A DNA stretch of 64,000 bases from Tillandsia leiboldiana (Eukaryota > Streptophyta > Magnoliopsida > Poales > Bromeliaceae): positions 19,850,484-19,914,483 of the forward strand of contig CM055066.1 of NCBI GenBank assembly GCA_029204045.2, in the 5' to 3' direction. The translations under genes were made by a program, and so were the position numbers. Shown here piece after piece: positions 12,935-25,059 of the stretch. The notes beneath the pieces are model-generated. The model was not told the origin of the DNA. It made no database searches and was given only the letters and a program-made list of their open reading frames with translations. The stretch's first letter is position 1; the number at the start of each line of letters is the position of its first letter.

Positions 12935-12956
12935 TTTCATTATTATGTCTCAAACA

Positions 12957-13924
12957 TCTATACCTCTATATGATTTCTCCTAATTAAATCCGATGTGGCA
13001 TTATTTGCTTAATTTGAGGGCAATGGAATTTATTATTTTTAATGTTTTATTTTTAAAAACGGTTTCTCTCTCCAACTCTCTTGCTTCCTGAAGCATCTCT
13101 TTCTCTTCCCCAACCTCCTTCCACATGGCATTTAATTCTATTTTTTGTAAACACTCTCCTACTTTATCCTCTCATCTCTATCCTGAAGTGTCTCTTTCTC
13201 TCTTACACTCTTCACCTTCACTCATTAATTTTTTTCTACTCATGTCTTCACATCCTCTCATTAATTTCTTCCTACAACTTACATCATATCACCTTCCCTC
13301 ATGTTTTAATTTCTTCCTACAACTTACACCCCATCACCTCCCTCATGTCTTCCCAAAACGTACGTCCCCTCACTTTTCCTCATCTCATACTCATTATATA
13401 CTCCCTCACCTATCCTTTTGCATTTCCCTATGAGAGAGAGTGTTTGTGTGTGTGAAGAGTTGGGAGAGTCTTATATGTGATCATTCGAGAGAGAGAGAGA
13501 GAGAGAGGGAGAATAGTAATGTGGACGTAGGAAGGATGAGCCACGCATGTGCCACGGACGGTGGCGAGGATCCTTCGGCACGTGTGAACTCCCGGCATGT
13601 AACGGTACTCACTTCACTCTGCTGGCACAGTTAAATCCCATCCTTCAAAAAATTGATAGCAAAATTTATTTGCATAAAATTTTTATTGTAAACACAGACA
13701 ATAGTGTTTTTGTTTTTCTCTGTTTGTATTTTTCACGTTGAATATATATCATTTAGATTTAATTCTATTTTTTTATTCTCAACAAAATCTTCTATATTAA
13801 ATAGTTTTGGTTAATTTGCATATTTAATATTTATTTTTTCTAACTATCATATATGATCTAAAAAAAATATAAAAAAATATTTTAATAGAATCTACCCGCT
13901 GCATCGCGCGGGTAACTACACTAG
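12957..13924 (+). mobile_element. Short non-autonomous Helitron
   Basis: The 5' end reads TCTATACCTCTATA after an A. The 3' end has a GC hairpin (ACCCGC..GCGGGT, 13893-13914) and CTAG about ten bases later, followed by T. TC..CTAG termini between A and T, with a subterminal hairpin and no target duplication, are the Helitron signature. The 968-bp body has no Rep/helicase. It is pyrimidine-rich (about 13070-13440), with a partial tandem repeat TTAATTTCTTCCTACAACTT at about 13260-13330 and a (GA)n run at about 13487-13510. Confidence 0.72.
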
Positions 13925-13950
13925 TGTAATATAAAAATTAAAACTTATAG

Positions 13951-14928
13951 GGCCCGTTTGGGTACAATAACTAAGGGGGGATAAGGGGTCGGAACTGCTT
14001 GTTCCAGGGTGGGAACAAGCAGTTCCCACCCCCAGGTCCACATGCTGTTTCTTTCTTTTTTTTCTTTTTTTTTCTTTTTTTTTTAAAAAAAAAAAAATTA
14101 AAAAAATTTTAAACTATAAGATATTTAAATTTATAAAATTTAAAATTTATTTTTTAAATTTTATAAATTTTAAATTTTTTAACTTATTTTTTAATAAATC
14201 TAAAAATATATATTTTTATATTTTTTTAAAAAATTAATTAATTTTAAAATTTTTAAATTTACGCAAATTTTTTTATAAATTTTTTAAAATTTATACTAAT
14301 TTTAAAATTAAAATTTTTGCTTCTATTTTTATAATTTTTTTGAGATAATTAAAATTTAAATTTTTTACATTTATAAATTTTTAAATTTTAAATTTTATAG
14401 CTTTTAAAATTTTTAACTTTAATTTTTAATAAATTTTTCAATTTATAAAAATTTAAATTTTATTATTTTTACAATTTATACAAATTTTAAAATTTTTAAT
14501 TTTAATTTTTAATAAATAATTCACCAAATTTTTAAAATTTTTAAATTTATAAATTTATACCTTTTTTTATATATAAAATTTTGAATTTTAAAAAAATTAT
14601 AAATTTTAAAAAACCAAAATTTTTTTAATACTTTTTTTTATATATAAGTAAAATATAAATTTTAATAAATTTTTTAATAAATATTTTAAATTAAATATTT
14701 AAAATCATATTAGTAAACTTTTTATCTTTAATTAAAATTTTAGTACTTTCTATTCTTCTCATTCCTCTTTAACTTACCAAACATAATTTTTTCTTATTCC
14801 CCGATACAATTCTTATATTCAACCAAACACAAAATTACTTTAATTGCTTTAATTGCTGCTTGTACCTGAACTTATACCTATCCCAGGAATAACCAGTTTT
14901 CGCTTATATCCGAACCAAACGCAGCCGT
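13951..14928. mobile_element. AT-rich non-autonomous DNA element with GGCCCGTTTGG-type ends
   Basis: The left end GGGCCCGTTTGGGTA and right end CCGAACCAAACGCAGCC are imperfect inverted matches, of the GTTTGG-containing kind common in plant MITE-like elements. Just inside the left end is a hairpin around GAACTGCTTGTTCC / GGAACAAGCAGTTCC (13992-14029). The middle is almost wholly A/T. No transposase, and I could not settle a target duplication, so the superfamily is open. Confidence 0.6.
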
Positions 14929-14939
14929 AGAGTATAGTT

Positions 14940-15420
14940 ATACTATACACTAAAAAAAAAGGGGATAAAGTAAAAATTTATTCTAAAAAAAAAAAAAAAA
15001 AATTTCTACCATTCTTGGCTCCCTCACTTCCAAAATATGGCAAATTTGAAACTTTAAATATTAACATTTTAAATTTAAATTTTCAACACAAAAATTTAAA
15101 TTTAAAAATATAAATTTTTAATTTTTAAATTTTTAATTTTTAAATTTTTAATTTTTAAATTTTAAATTTTAAATTCTAAAATTAGGATTTAAATTTTAAA
15201 TTCTAAAATTAGGATTTAAATTTTAAATTTTAAATTTAAATTTTTAAAATTTAATTTTTATTTAAAAAAAAAAAAATTGAAAGAAATTTTCTGTAATTGT
15301 ATAATATGTATCTAAACAGTTAAAAATTTAAAATCGTAAAATTTTTTAGAATTACAAAATTTTCTATTTTATTTAGACGAAAATCATAATTTATAAACTC
15401 CATGCGCATCCAAACAGACA
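14940..15420. repeat. A/T-only low-complexity tract
   Basis: Dominated by AAATTT permutations, with a short near-tandem repeat AAATTCTAAAATTAGGATTT at about 15170-15225. No gene. Confidence 0.8.
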
Positions 15421-16412
15421 AAGTCAAAAATAGTAATTCTCGTGAATTAGCCCGAAATAAAAAGTTTCAGGCCCAAAATATATACAGGTTATAATTATTT
15501 TTTTCTAATAACATATTAAAAAAAAAAAATTTCTCTAGTCCGGAGTAATAATAAAAAAGGTGTAATTTCTTAATGAAAAATTTTGGGGGCAGCAATATCA
15601 AATTGGAAGATTCCAATATCAAAGGTGTAATTTTTTTTCTTTTTATTTTTTCTCTTTAATCATATTGTACATAAATAAAAGAGAGTAGACTTTTAGTTGG
15701 GATATTAGAAAGTAATGAAAATTTAAATGATAAATTAAAATTTTAAATTTCAAGTATCTATTTAAAAAATACACACGGTAATTCACATGTTTAATACAAA
15801 AATATTCTAAAACTAATTTTATTTTGGGATTAGATATTTTATTTTTAGAAGATATTGACATAATCTGTGTATAGGAAAAAAAAAAAAAAAAAAGAAGTAA
15901 AAAGAGGCAGCTTGCTCTTACACAAGTAAAACTTTCTGACATATTATTAATTAGAGTTATTATTTTCGGCTTTACTTAATTTTTTTTTTATAATTTACCG
16001 AAAATGGAAGGTTAATGATTGGAGCTAGGGCTAATCCGGCCCACTTATAAAAAATGGTACAATAACAGCCAACTTAATCTAAGATGGATCGATTGTATAA
16101 ATAAAATAGGTCCTAACAATCTGGGCTAGGGCATACGTCTAACACATTGTTTACTCTTATTGTCATTTTGGGTAAAATTTTGGGGCTTTCCATTTTAAGT
16201 AAAGGTGAAAATTGTAACTCTCGTGAATTAGCTCAAAATGAAAAGTTTCAATAGTATTAGGACTGGAAGTATATACCGGGTTATAAGTTTTTTTTTTTTT
16301 TTTCCCCCTAATAAAGCATAATAATGATCTATATTATAGCCTCTTAACTAAAAAATGAGAAATAAATTAAAAAAAAAATCTGGTGAGCATTCTCCGAAAA
16401 GAAAAGAAAAAA

Positions 16413-16443
<31 letters not shown>

Positions 16444-17010
16444 CACTAGTTACGGCCTAATATTGAGCCCGACAAGTGAAACTTTTCATTTTGGGCTATT
16501 CACGAGAGTAATTATTTCCGATTTTACTTAAAATGGATAGTTATGCAATTTTACCTAAAATGGAAGATTAATGATCATAAATGGGCCCAATTCGGCCCAT
16601 TAAGCAAAAATGGGTTCAATAACGGTCCACTTAATTCAAGATGATACTCTTTACAAAACAAAGCCTTAACAGGCTGGCCCAGGGCCCAGTACAGTTCATT
16701 AGAGTTGGGCCTAATGTGCACCTTTAAAGGAAAATGGTCCAATTAATGGCCGACTAAAGTCATAAAATGGGCCTTAACTGGCCAGCACAGAGCATAGTAC
16801 ACTTCTTTGAATCTGGGCCTAATCCGGCACACTTATGAAAATTGTCCAATAACGGCCCACATAATCCGAGGTATATACTATCTGTAAATAAAATGGGCTT
16901 TGACGGGCCGGTCCAGGGCTCAGGGCCCAGGACGGTACGTCTAACACATCGTTTTACTCTTATTACCATTTTGGGTAAAAGTTTCGGGACTTTCCATTTT
17001 AGGAGTAGTA
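15421..17010. repeat. Cluster of diverged dispersed repeats
   Basis: The words CTCGTGAATTAGC and AAAAGTTTCA recur at about 15438 and 16218 and in inverted order at about 16480-16512. A second block beginning near CTAATCCGGCCCACTTAT, with GGGCCTTAAC/GGGCTTTGAC words and CGTCTAACACAT..TTTACTCTTAT, occurs at about 16027-16199 and again at about 16818-17003, with a partial copy at 16571-16720. They look like overlapping copies of one old non-coding element. No gene. Confidence 0.6.
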
Positions 17011-18404
17011 ATGAAAAAGAGATGATTGCTTCATTCACTGAGTGTACATGCCACACTTATATTCAACAATTGAATGTAGTGGGAGCGATCAATCGTCCCT
17101 AGAGCAAGTGACAAAGAATTTGGTGGTTGATACGCAAGGTTCCGAGTTTGCAGCTTAGTTGCTTTATATTTTCAGCTAAGTTTATTTCAAAATAAACAAA
17201 ACGAGTAGCATGCTATTTTAATTTGCTTGTGGATTGGCAATATATACATTCTTAGTACACTTGACCTTTATTATGCACATTCTTAATACCCTTTGTTATT
17301 ATTATTATTTTTTCGTGGTTGTATACAGAAATATATTATGTGATGTACTAGTATGGCCCGATATTTCACTACTTGATCCAACTCGACTCGACCCGGTCCG
17401 TGATCTTTGGACTGGGCTAGGATTTAAAATATTATAAATTATTTTGGGCTCAAATTGAATTTGATTCAAAATTACGAACATTCTAGAAACTACTCGTTCC
17501 TTCCTGCAAAAAAAAAAAAAAAAAGAGTAAAAAATACAGGTCAATATTTTTATTATTGTTATTATAATATATTTATATATTTGGTAATTTATTCGTATCT
17601 TATTGGTAGGGATCCCTTACTGTGCCGGTCCGTTGGAAATTCTTCAAATCTCTGCCTACCCCAATAAACCTCTTCCAGAAGACAAATTATCGCATGAACC
17701 CGGTGCATCGTGAACGTTGCATGTGCTGCTCAATTATTCGTGCGGTGCAGTGGTTGTGGGGTAATACCAGGTGCATCGAACAATTTGCTCTGGAGTGAGC
17801 AGGACGGAGCTCCCAACGAGCCCAAGCATATCACACTCTCTCCTCGATTCCATCGATCCTCTTCTTCTTCTTCTTCTTTTTCTTCTTAATCCTTGCCCTA
17901 AAGAAAAACACTTTCCTCTTTCAAAAAAAAAAAAAAAAAAAAAAAATCCCCTCACAGACTCACAGCAGCACCCCATCCCACCGCACCCCACTCGCCACCA
18001 TCCGTTTGTGAGTTGTGATTTTGTAAATTTTTGTATTAATTCATAGTTTTGGTGACTTGTTAGTGAAATTAATATTTTCTCTCAATTAATCTAATTTTTC
18101 TCTTTAATCTACCAACTAGTTTCTTTCTAATCTTTCAGTCATTGGCCAATTTTTTTTTTTTTTTCTTTGTAAGGAGTCTCTTAGGGTTGTACTTTCATTA
18201 TTTTTTTTCTCTTTTTCCTAAATAGGTATTTTTTTTATATCTAAAGTAGGTTGATTAAATTATTCTTAAAAATTGTAACTATAGAATAAATCTAGAGAAA
18301 TTTTTTTAATTTAATAGCTGAAATTTTTATCCCAAATTTTTAATTGGTGAATTATAATTCCTGTATAAATCGCTTATCCGAATAATTGACGAACCGTTTT
18401 TTAA
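17011..18404. other. Upstream flank of the biotin carboxylase gene
   Basis: Intergenic sequence. A pyrimidine-rich tract with (CTT)n at about 17858-17886 followed by poly-A at 17923-17946 could be leader or promoter sequence of the biotin carboxylase gene, but I cannot identify a transcription start. Confidence 0.4.
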
Positions 18405-18560
18405 CCGAATTTTTCAATGAATTTACGAATTTTATTGGTATTATACCCGTACCGATTTTTTTTGCCGAATCCGAATTAATTAACTATGATCTCTGCCCCC
18501 CTCTCTCTCTCTCTCCTCCTGACACTCTCTCTCTCCGCCCTATTTCCCCAGGTTCTTTCT
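18405..18560 (+). repeat. Tandem-duplicated biotin carboxylase upstream segment, copy 1 (left part)
   Basis: This segment, ending TTTCCCCAGGTTCTTTCT, is repeated with few changes at 28338-28492. The rest of copy 1 lies beyond the retrotransposon at 28237-28312. The Gypsy element at 18561-28236 therefore interrupts one copy of a roughly 225-bp tandem duplication. Confidence 0.88.
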
Positions 18561-21500
18561 TGTCACGCCCCGGGGTCGAAACTGCGACCCGGGCTCGCCA
18601 ACAGATCCGCCACCTATGCCAAACCCCGCATAGGCGAAACGTCCTACCTGCAAGAAAAGTACTACAGCTAAACAGATATCAGAGCTATAAATAAAAATCT
18701 ACTGTAAAACTAAAACCAACCACTGTACAACTAGAAATAATAATAACAATGTCCATCTCCCAAAATGATAATCATACAATATCCTCAAATTCAAAACCCC
18801 GAACTCAACAGGGAGGTATCTCAAATAAAACATCAGTGTACAGGCTCTCAATACATCACATATCCTCACTACAACAGTCTCTCAAAAGAGGAAAATAAAA
18901 TAACTAATCTACTGACGATCTCTTCTGAAGGGGTACCGCTACTCTCCAACGACAGGTGGGGATCTAGCACGCGACTCCCTCGCCCCGCACAGCAACCGCA
19001 GAATCAGCAACACCCGCTAAGACTCTTCAAAACAAAGGAGAGAAAGAAAGGGGAGGGGGAAAACCCCCAATGGGTGTGAGAACTACACCAAAAAGGGAGT
19101 TCTCAGTCGGTACCACCGCCAGGCCCGACGATTTGCCCACTAAGTCCACTAGAGGCATAAGATAACAAATACAGTAGAAACTGAACAAGAAAGCTAGAAG
19201 TACTATACAGCTACCATGCCTCTATCTAAATGCTCAAATGGGGAGACTCTGATAAAGATATGCTACACTCGCACACGAGGTGCTCAATCGACCCAATCGA
19301 GCTGACTGCCACATCGGGTCCAGTCAAGCTTGCGCCTACCTACAACCACCTGCCATTGCCGGGCAGGAATTACGTAGGGTGTCCATAAGGACTAACTCGC
19401 TATCGAATAGTGGCACATGCAGGCTATAATCAAAATACAGGCTCTCTCTCTCAGAACGGATAGACTAAAAATCCACAACATCTCGCACAACGGTCGAAAA
19501 ACCTACAACAACCATGGGACCACCATCAAACCCCAAACGGTTCCCAACAACACTAGCAATGGTCTACACACAGCTACTAGACTCTACTCAGCCCCCAGGC
19601 ACGAGTGCAACAATAGAAGTATCTGTCTGACATAAACCCAATCAATGGACCAGTAATCACTGGCACTGCCTGCTCTGCTGTCGAACTCAAGAACTCAATC
19701 GCGGGATACAGACCGGCCTCGATCCGTCCGATCGCATTCCAAAGTAAGTAAAAGATCGGCCTCGATCCGTCCAATCGCATACTAAAGTAAGTAACTGACC
19801 GGCCTCGATCCGTCCGGTCGCACACTCCGGAGTGGCACTCGAGGGGAGCGATCCACACGAGTAAAGTAACAACTGTAACAAGTATCGCTGCAACGGGGAT
19901 CACGATATAGCAGGACTGGATCACGACTCTGATCAAAGTGGAAAAACTCATCCACTAAAGGGAAACCCGATCCCCAAACTGATGCAACAGTAAACAATAA
20001 GTGAGAAACTCCATCCACTAGAGAAACCTGATACCCAATCTGATACATAAGCAACCTCCGGTCAACCGCCCAATATACGCGGTTGCCGCAATACCCCATA
20101 AACCACAACATCACCAACAATCAATAACCAACACCACAATATCCCCAAAATAGCACACGCTGTTTTTACAAACCAGCAGAGAGGAGGGGGATTTTCACCT
20201 ACATACAGTCCTCTAAAAATCCTAGAAAAATCACGGTTGCGATCCTCGCGACGAGTAGCCCCAAAACGAGTATTTATACACCTCATTCCGACACGTGTAG
20301 GCCAAGAAACAATTAGAACAACATTGGATGCCATTTCCTCAAGAACACAATCCTGCTGGAAAAACAGCAGCAAAGAAGCTTAATTCTCACCCTCGAAACG
20401 ACATCATAAAAATCCAATAAAAATACGGGTGCGTTCCTCTCGAAGAGTAGATATCAATCGAGTCCTTATACTCCTCATTCTGATGCTCACAGGTCAAGAT
20501 AGAAAATCGACAAGCCTCCGCTGTCCAAAAGCTCACAGCAGAACAAGGGGTCAAAGTTTGCCTCGGGAACTGTGCCAAAAACTCGAAATGAGGAGAAGTG
20601 ATCAACATGGAAAACGAAGCCTTACCTCTCTTGAACGCGCTGCCGCAAAAATCAGCTCAAAATACCATCGGAGTAATCCAGGGTGCCTCACGGACCGAAA
20701 AGTGACGGTGAAAGCCAAAATCCAAGAAACGTCGCAGTGTGCCGCGTCGCAGAAAGCACGGATATCGAGGCCTCCAAAAAATCTGAAACTTCATCGAAGG
20801 GTGGAGGAAAGAGAGAGGAACATTTTTCCTTCAAGGCTCAGAGGGAGAAAAGCTCGGGAAAACCTTCAAATCGCAGGACAAAGAGGGGATATATATAGCC
20901 AAATCCAAACAAATGGGATAATTCCAACCAAGTCCCTATTTCCAGGCGCCCGAATGTTTTCGGGCGCACACAGAACACCAACAGTGCCCAATCTGGGCCG
21001 TTGATCCAGCGCCCGGAATCACCCCAACGCGCCACGTGGTGCCGAACAGGGGACATCGGATCCGGCCGCTCACCAGGCGCCGCGTGGCCTGCCTCGGAGC
21101 CGACGCGTGGCGCGTCCGAGCGGGAATCGCGCGTCAACGCACGCCCGCGTGCGCGCACGCCACGCTGTCGGGCACGCACCCCGAGGCACCTGCCACAAAC
21201 TCCGTGGACCGCGCTGCCTGCACCAGCCACCCAGCGGCCGCCACATGTCCTACCCTCCGGTGCACGCCGGCGCCGTGGACCGCGCGCCTGCCCGCGGCCG
21301 CTCCGCCGCCTGCCCGAGCCCGCTCCGCCGCTGCCCGCCGCCTCCGCCGCCGCCGCAGCCCATCGGCGCCGGAACAGTACCTGTTGCCTCGAAAATCATG
21401 CCAAGTCATCCGGGCTTCGAAAAATACATGTAAATAGCCCATTTTGACCGTTTTCGCGCGCCGAATCCAAATCCGCTGCCCGTTTTGCCAAATTCCAATT

Positions 21501-21755
21501 CCGAAATTTGTCGAAGGCATTCAGATGAGTGTTCTTAACCCAAATTTCACCATGAGTCCAATTCTGATGCCCGATTCGCGTGAAACCACTGCTAAACAAT
21601 CGACGGGGTCTTCCGATTACCCACGTGATCCATTATACACCCGAAGTCCATCACTTGTGTCCAAATTGGTGCAGAAACACCGCCGACACGCCACATAGGC
21701 CTCCAGAAGCTGCTGATCGCACTGTAGAAGCCCTGCAGAGATCTGGGTCACCACA
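18561..21755 (-). repeat. 3' LTR of the Gypsy element (3195 bp)
   Basis: Plus-strand start TGTCACGCCCCGGGG, end GGTCACCACA. Contains the GC-rich U3 (about 20995-21370), a TATATATA box near 20888-20898, a 43-bp tandem repeat at 19711-19825, and the invariant block at about 19825-19861. Confidence 0.92.
19711..19825 (-). repeat. 43-bp tandem repeat in LTR U5
   Basis: Three units start at 19711, 19754 and 19797, each beginning GAYCGGCCTCGATCCGTCC. The partner LTR has the same array at about 26194-26308, so the array predates insertion of this element. Confidence 0.85.
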
Positions 21756-21775
21756 TCCTCCCCCACTAAAAGAAA
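21756..21775 (-). promoter_or_regulatory. Polypurine tract of the Gypsy element
   Basis: The minus strand reads a purine-rich AGTGGGGGAGGA directly before the 3' LTR, where plus-strand DNA synthesis is primed in LTR retrotransposons. Confidence 0.75.
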
Positions 21776-22360
21776 GTTTCATCCTCGAAACTAAAGCAAC
21801 TCATAAAGAGTCTCAGAAACCAAGGGTAGGTACTCAACACCGCCGTCTCCAGCTCCCAAGTCACCTGTCACTCCCCGTGATTACTCCTTAGCAACAACAA
21901 CAACCATTATGGCATGGCCCAATTGCGTAATTCTCTCATCTCACGAGCCAGAATTTGCAACAGGCGTCCCTCGTACTACAAATACTCGCAGATCTCAAAG
22001 GAAACGAGTCCATCACGGGCGAGGAATCCACAAGCCTAACACTCCTGAGCTGAGACGTGGAAGGACCATCAAGAACTCCAACAAAAGGCTGGGGGGAAAA
22101 GAAAGAACAACCAGTGTAGCACGCACCAAAACCGCTTCCTGGTGCCAGCTCAACTAGGCGATCCGAAACATACCCACACAAGCATCCAAAAGAAAAGGGG
22201 CCCTAACAAGCCGGGGTTCTCACTCGGTCACTCTCAAAACCGACTACCCGAGGGGACTGTTCAGCCGCAGTCTATCATCAAAAAGGATCCTTCGGGACAC
22301 AATCTCAAACCTGGTACACCATAATGGTCCCACACAGCGCCAGCTGTGGAATCATCAAAC

Positions 22361-22570
22361 TCAACCCCAAAAAGCTCTCCTGCTCCAGGTATCCGCCACC
22401 ACAGTGGCCCTGTCGGGGTGATACTGAATGCTCATCAATAATCCAACTGTAACTCCATAGACACTATGGGAGGCATCACTGTATCTCGCAAATCCATCTC
22501 CCATCACCGGCGATGCTAAAATCGGCGCTGGTATCAGTCTAATCATCCATTCGTCCAGCTCTGCTGGCAC
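22361..22570 (-). pseudogene. Gypsy RNase H remnant
   Basis: The frame contains APILASPVMGDGFARYSDASHS and then jumps to YHPDRATVVADTWSRRA. These correspond to the start of the RNase H region and to the YHPGKANVVADALSRRA block of the intact element at 38072-39506. About 85 residues between them are deleted. The plus-strand element at 53242-56652 shows the same fusion. Confidence 0.8.
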
Positions 22571-23123
22571 TGCCCAGTCCAGGAAGCTTCTCGTCTCAAC
22601 GATAGATGTCAGTCTATCTCAAATAGCATCCATCTTGGCCGGATTTCCACCGCCGCTCCAACGGCTAGAATAATGCGGCCCAAGCAGGTATGTTCCCAAA
22701 GCTAAAAGTTGCACCTCAACAATTCGGCTCACAGCTTCCATCACACAGACATTGCGGTACCATCCACAAATGCTCCACAAGTTCCAAGTCACTCTGGGAG
22801 TCCGTCCAATACCTATGTAGAGCATATTTACCAATCCGTCCAAGTACAGCTGAAACACACAATTCCTCAAATCTTAAAGGCGACGGGGCATTAGTCAATC
22901 CATTTGGCCTCACTACACTCATAATGCCCCTACCGTGTCCTGAACGCCATCTAGGCAAAGTCCTCGACTGTCTAATTCCAAGTAGGTACACGCATCACAA
23001 ACAAACAACTGCCGGAGTATAACTCCATCAAAAAGGTCCTAAATAATATCCGGGCCTGCCTGTGCTCAACCACAAAGGAACCCTCACCGTCGTGTATCAA
23101 CGACGTAGCAACACCACCGTATA

Positions 23124-23378
23124 TCAACGGCGTGGTAAGTGTTCAACCCAGCAAAAGAACCCTCGATCCATCAAATCCTGCACCTGTGCCATCAACTCTC
23201 TCAGCTCCACAAATGATATCCAATGAGGTGTTATTGAGGTTGGCGCGGTTTCCAGAACCGCGTCAATCGCAATCTCAATCTCCCTATCTGGCGGCATAAT
23301 CATCGGCTCGAGTGGACTCACACCCGGGATCTCGCGGGCGATAGGAATATCCTTTAGTCCCGGTGCCGCCGTAGACAC
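23124..23378 (-). pseudogene. Gypsy protease-RT junction remnant
   Basis: Residues APGLKDIPIAREIPGVSPLE and PPDREIEIAIDAVLETAP match the protease-RT linker of the intact element (GLADIPI..REFPDVFPPE and PPDREVEFLIDVVPGTAP), ending near DLMDRGF. The polymerase core with its active-site motif is missing downstream. Confidence 0.82.
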
Positions 23379-23964
23379 CTCTCACATTGTCGCTATAAGC
23401 TGTGTGCTCGAACAGTCTCAATTAAACAAGCCTCCTTTACATGCACAACACCAACAGTAATTCTGTACCTCTAGTGCAAGTGGTAACAACTCTGCCTCTA
23501 GTCCATGCCGGAATGCAGAGTGCACTAACTCCGACTGCTGTGATGAAATCACACCTGCAACAACCCGATCCACTGCCGTGGCGCCCTCCAACCAGGCGGC
23601 ACAATCTCTTCCACACGATGCAAGTGGTTGTCACTCAGTCTGCCAGAAAATATCTAAACCAATCACAAAGGGAGCACGACCTTTGTCTCTGCTCACACTG
23701 AGGCGACGGATACGGTCCTCCGCAGACAACAAAACCACGCTACCGCTGCGCTACTCTGATATAGATGCTGATGCTGCCATCGGGGTCCACCCGATCTCCG
23801 ACATCTCAGAAATCCATTATTGCAACCGTCATATGACAAAACACAAATAATTCACGCAATTCCTTATACAATTATCCTTACTAAGCTCACCCCTCAATCA
23901 CATATATTATACCCCAAACATGCATGTTATCAATCACAAAGGGTAACATTCCCTTGGGTAAGCT

Positions 23965-24351
23965 TTACATTAACCGTCCACAAGGATATCCACCATCCTG
24001 GAAAGCAAAACGAAAATGCCTCTGCCGGCCGATCTGTCCTCCATCACCTAGCGCCAAGCGCCTCCATCCAGAACTCGCCTCTAGCGGCAGATCCCTATCC
24101 AAAGGAACTGCAGCGCCCAGCTCCAAACACAATGCCCACTCTATCGCGGCATCCAAGATCCAACACGGGGGGGGGGGGGACCAGATAAACCGAAAGGTAT
24201 CCTGGCGTAATCCACTCCCAGTCACACGTATCCGATGCGCCTCGTCCCTCGAAACCTGGAGCGCGTAGTTCAACAACTGCATAAACCCCTTTGACACAAG
24301 GAGGCTCTCAAGTAGTCTCTCCATCACCACCAACCACGATTCTGCCTCCAA
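23965..24351 (-). pseudogene. Gypsy gag remnant
   Basis: An open stretch begins EAESWLVVMERLLESLL, resembling the capsid motif SWLASMEKLFRDFF of the full-length element. The rest has drifted. A run of eleven G residues at about 24168-24178 lies within it. Confidence 0.55.
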
Positions 24352-25039
24352 AGGCTCAAACTCAATTCCACGAATCGGAGTGGTTCATCTACCAAAACTG
24401 GCTCCATCGATCGATGATGTCCCATAGCTCATCAGCTGTCAGCTATCCACCCTGCCTCGGCGCCTCGGCGCTAAACATTGGCACGGAGGGGGCTACTTGC
24501 TCCATCGGCGCCACTGAAATCGCTGCCACTGAGGATACTGCAACCAGATGGTCTCAGGAGGAAAGCACTGTCGGGCTGCCCGCTGCTCCGACAACTGTGT
24601 CACCCAAACCCGCAGCCCAGTCCGCCGCTGATATAACTCAGACAATCCTATCACCTGGGTCCGGAGCTCTCTGACCTCAATCCGGGTATCCGGCCCAAAT
24701 CCAACCGCCCAAGGTCAACTGCTGTGACAGGATGCACACGGGTCAAAACCCAGCGTCGGGGAGACACCGCTCACCACGACAAAACCGCAAAACAGCACAC
24801 ACAAACACTCGACCCAATCAAGCGAAAGTCTAGAGCATGTCACCCTTTCCACAGCATTATGTTGTCTGCAGCCAACATAACCACTTAGGAGAATAAACAT
24901 GCCAATCACTCATCCCGTCCCTTGGGAGAGGTGTAAAACCCAATCAGGACTCTCGCTACAAATCATGACTCTCACGAAGTCATCCTAGGGTCCAACCACA
25001 AGCCTAGGGTTTCTAAGTCCACCATGACCTACAACCTAG

Positions 25040-25051
25040 GCTCTGATACCA
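25040..25051 (-). promoter_or_regulatory. Primer-binding site (initiator tRNA-Met type)
   Basis: Minus-strand TGGTATCAGAGC lies eight bases inside the 5' LTR boundary, the usual match to the 3' end of plant initiator tRNA-Met. Confidence 0.9.
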
Positions 25052-25059
25052 CCCTAATC

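Noticed and set aside
13081..13455. 124-codon open frame rich in leucine, serine and histidine
   Set aside because: Lies within the pyrimidine-rich body of the short Helitron, with overlapping alternative frames and a tandem repeat; no family recognised.
15643..15942. 99-codon minus-strand frame
   Set aside because: Poly-A/T driven, phenylalanine- and lysine-rich, within a repeat-derived AT-rich region.
22361..25059. Cellular genes inside the Gypsy interior
   Set aside because: The recognisable shreds all match gag, the protease-RT linker and RNase H; the other frames have no match I can name.
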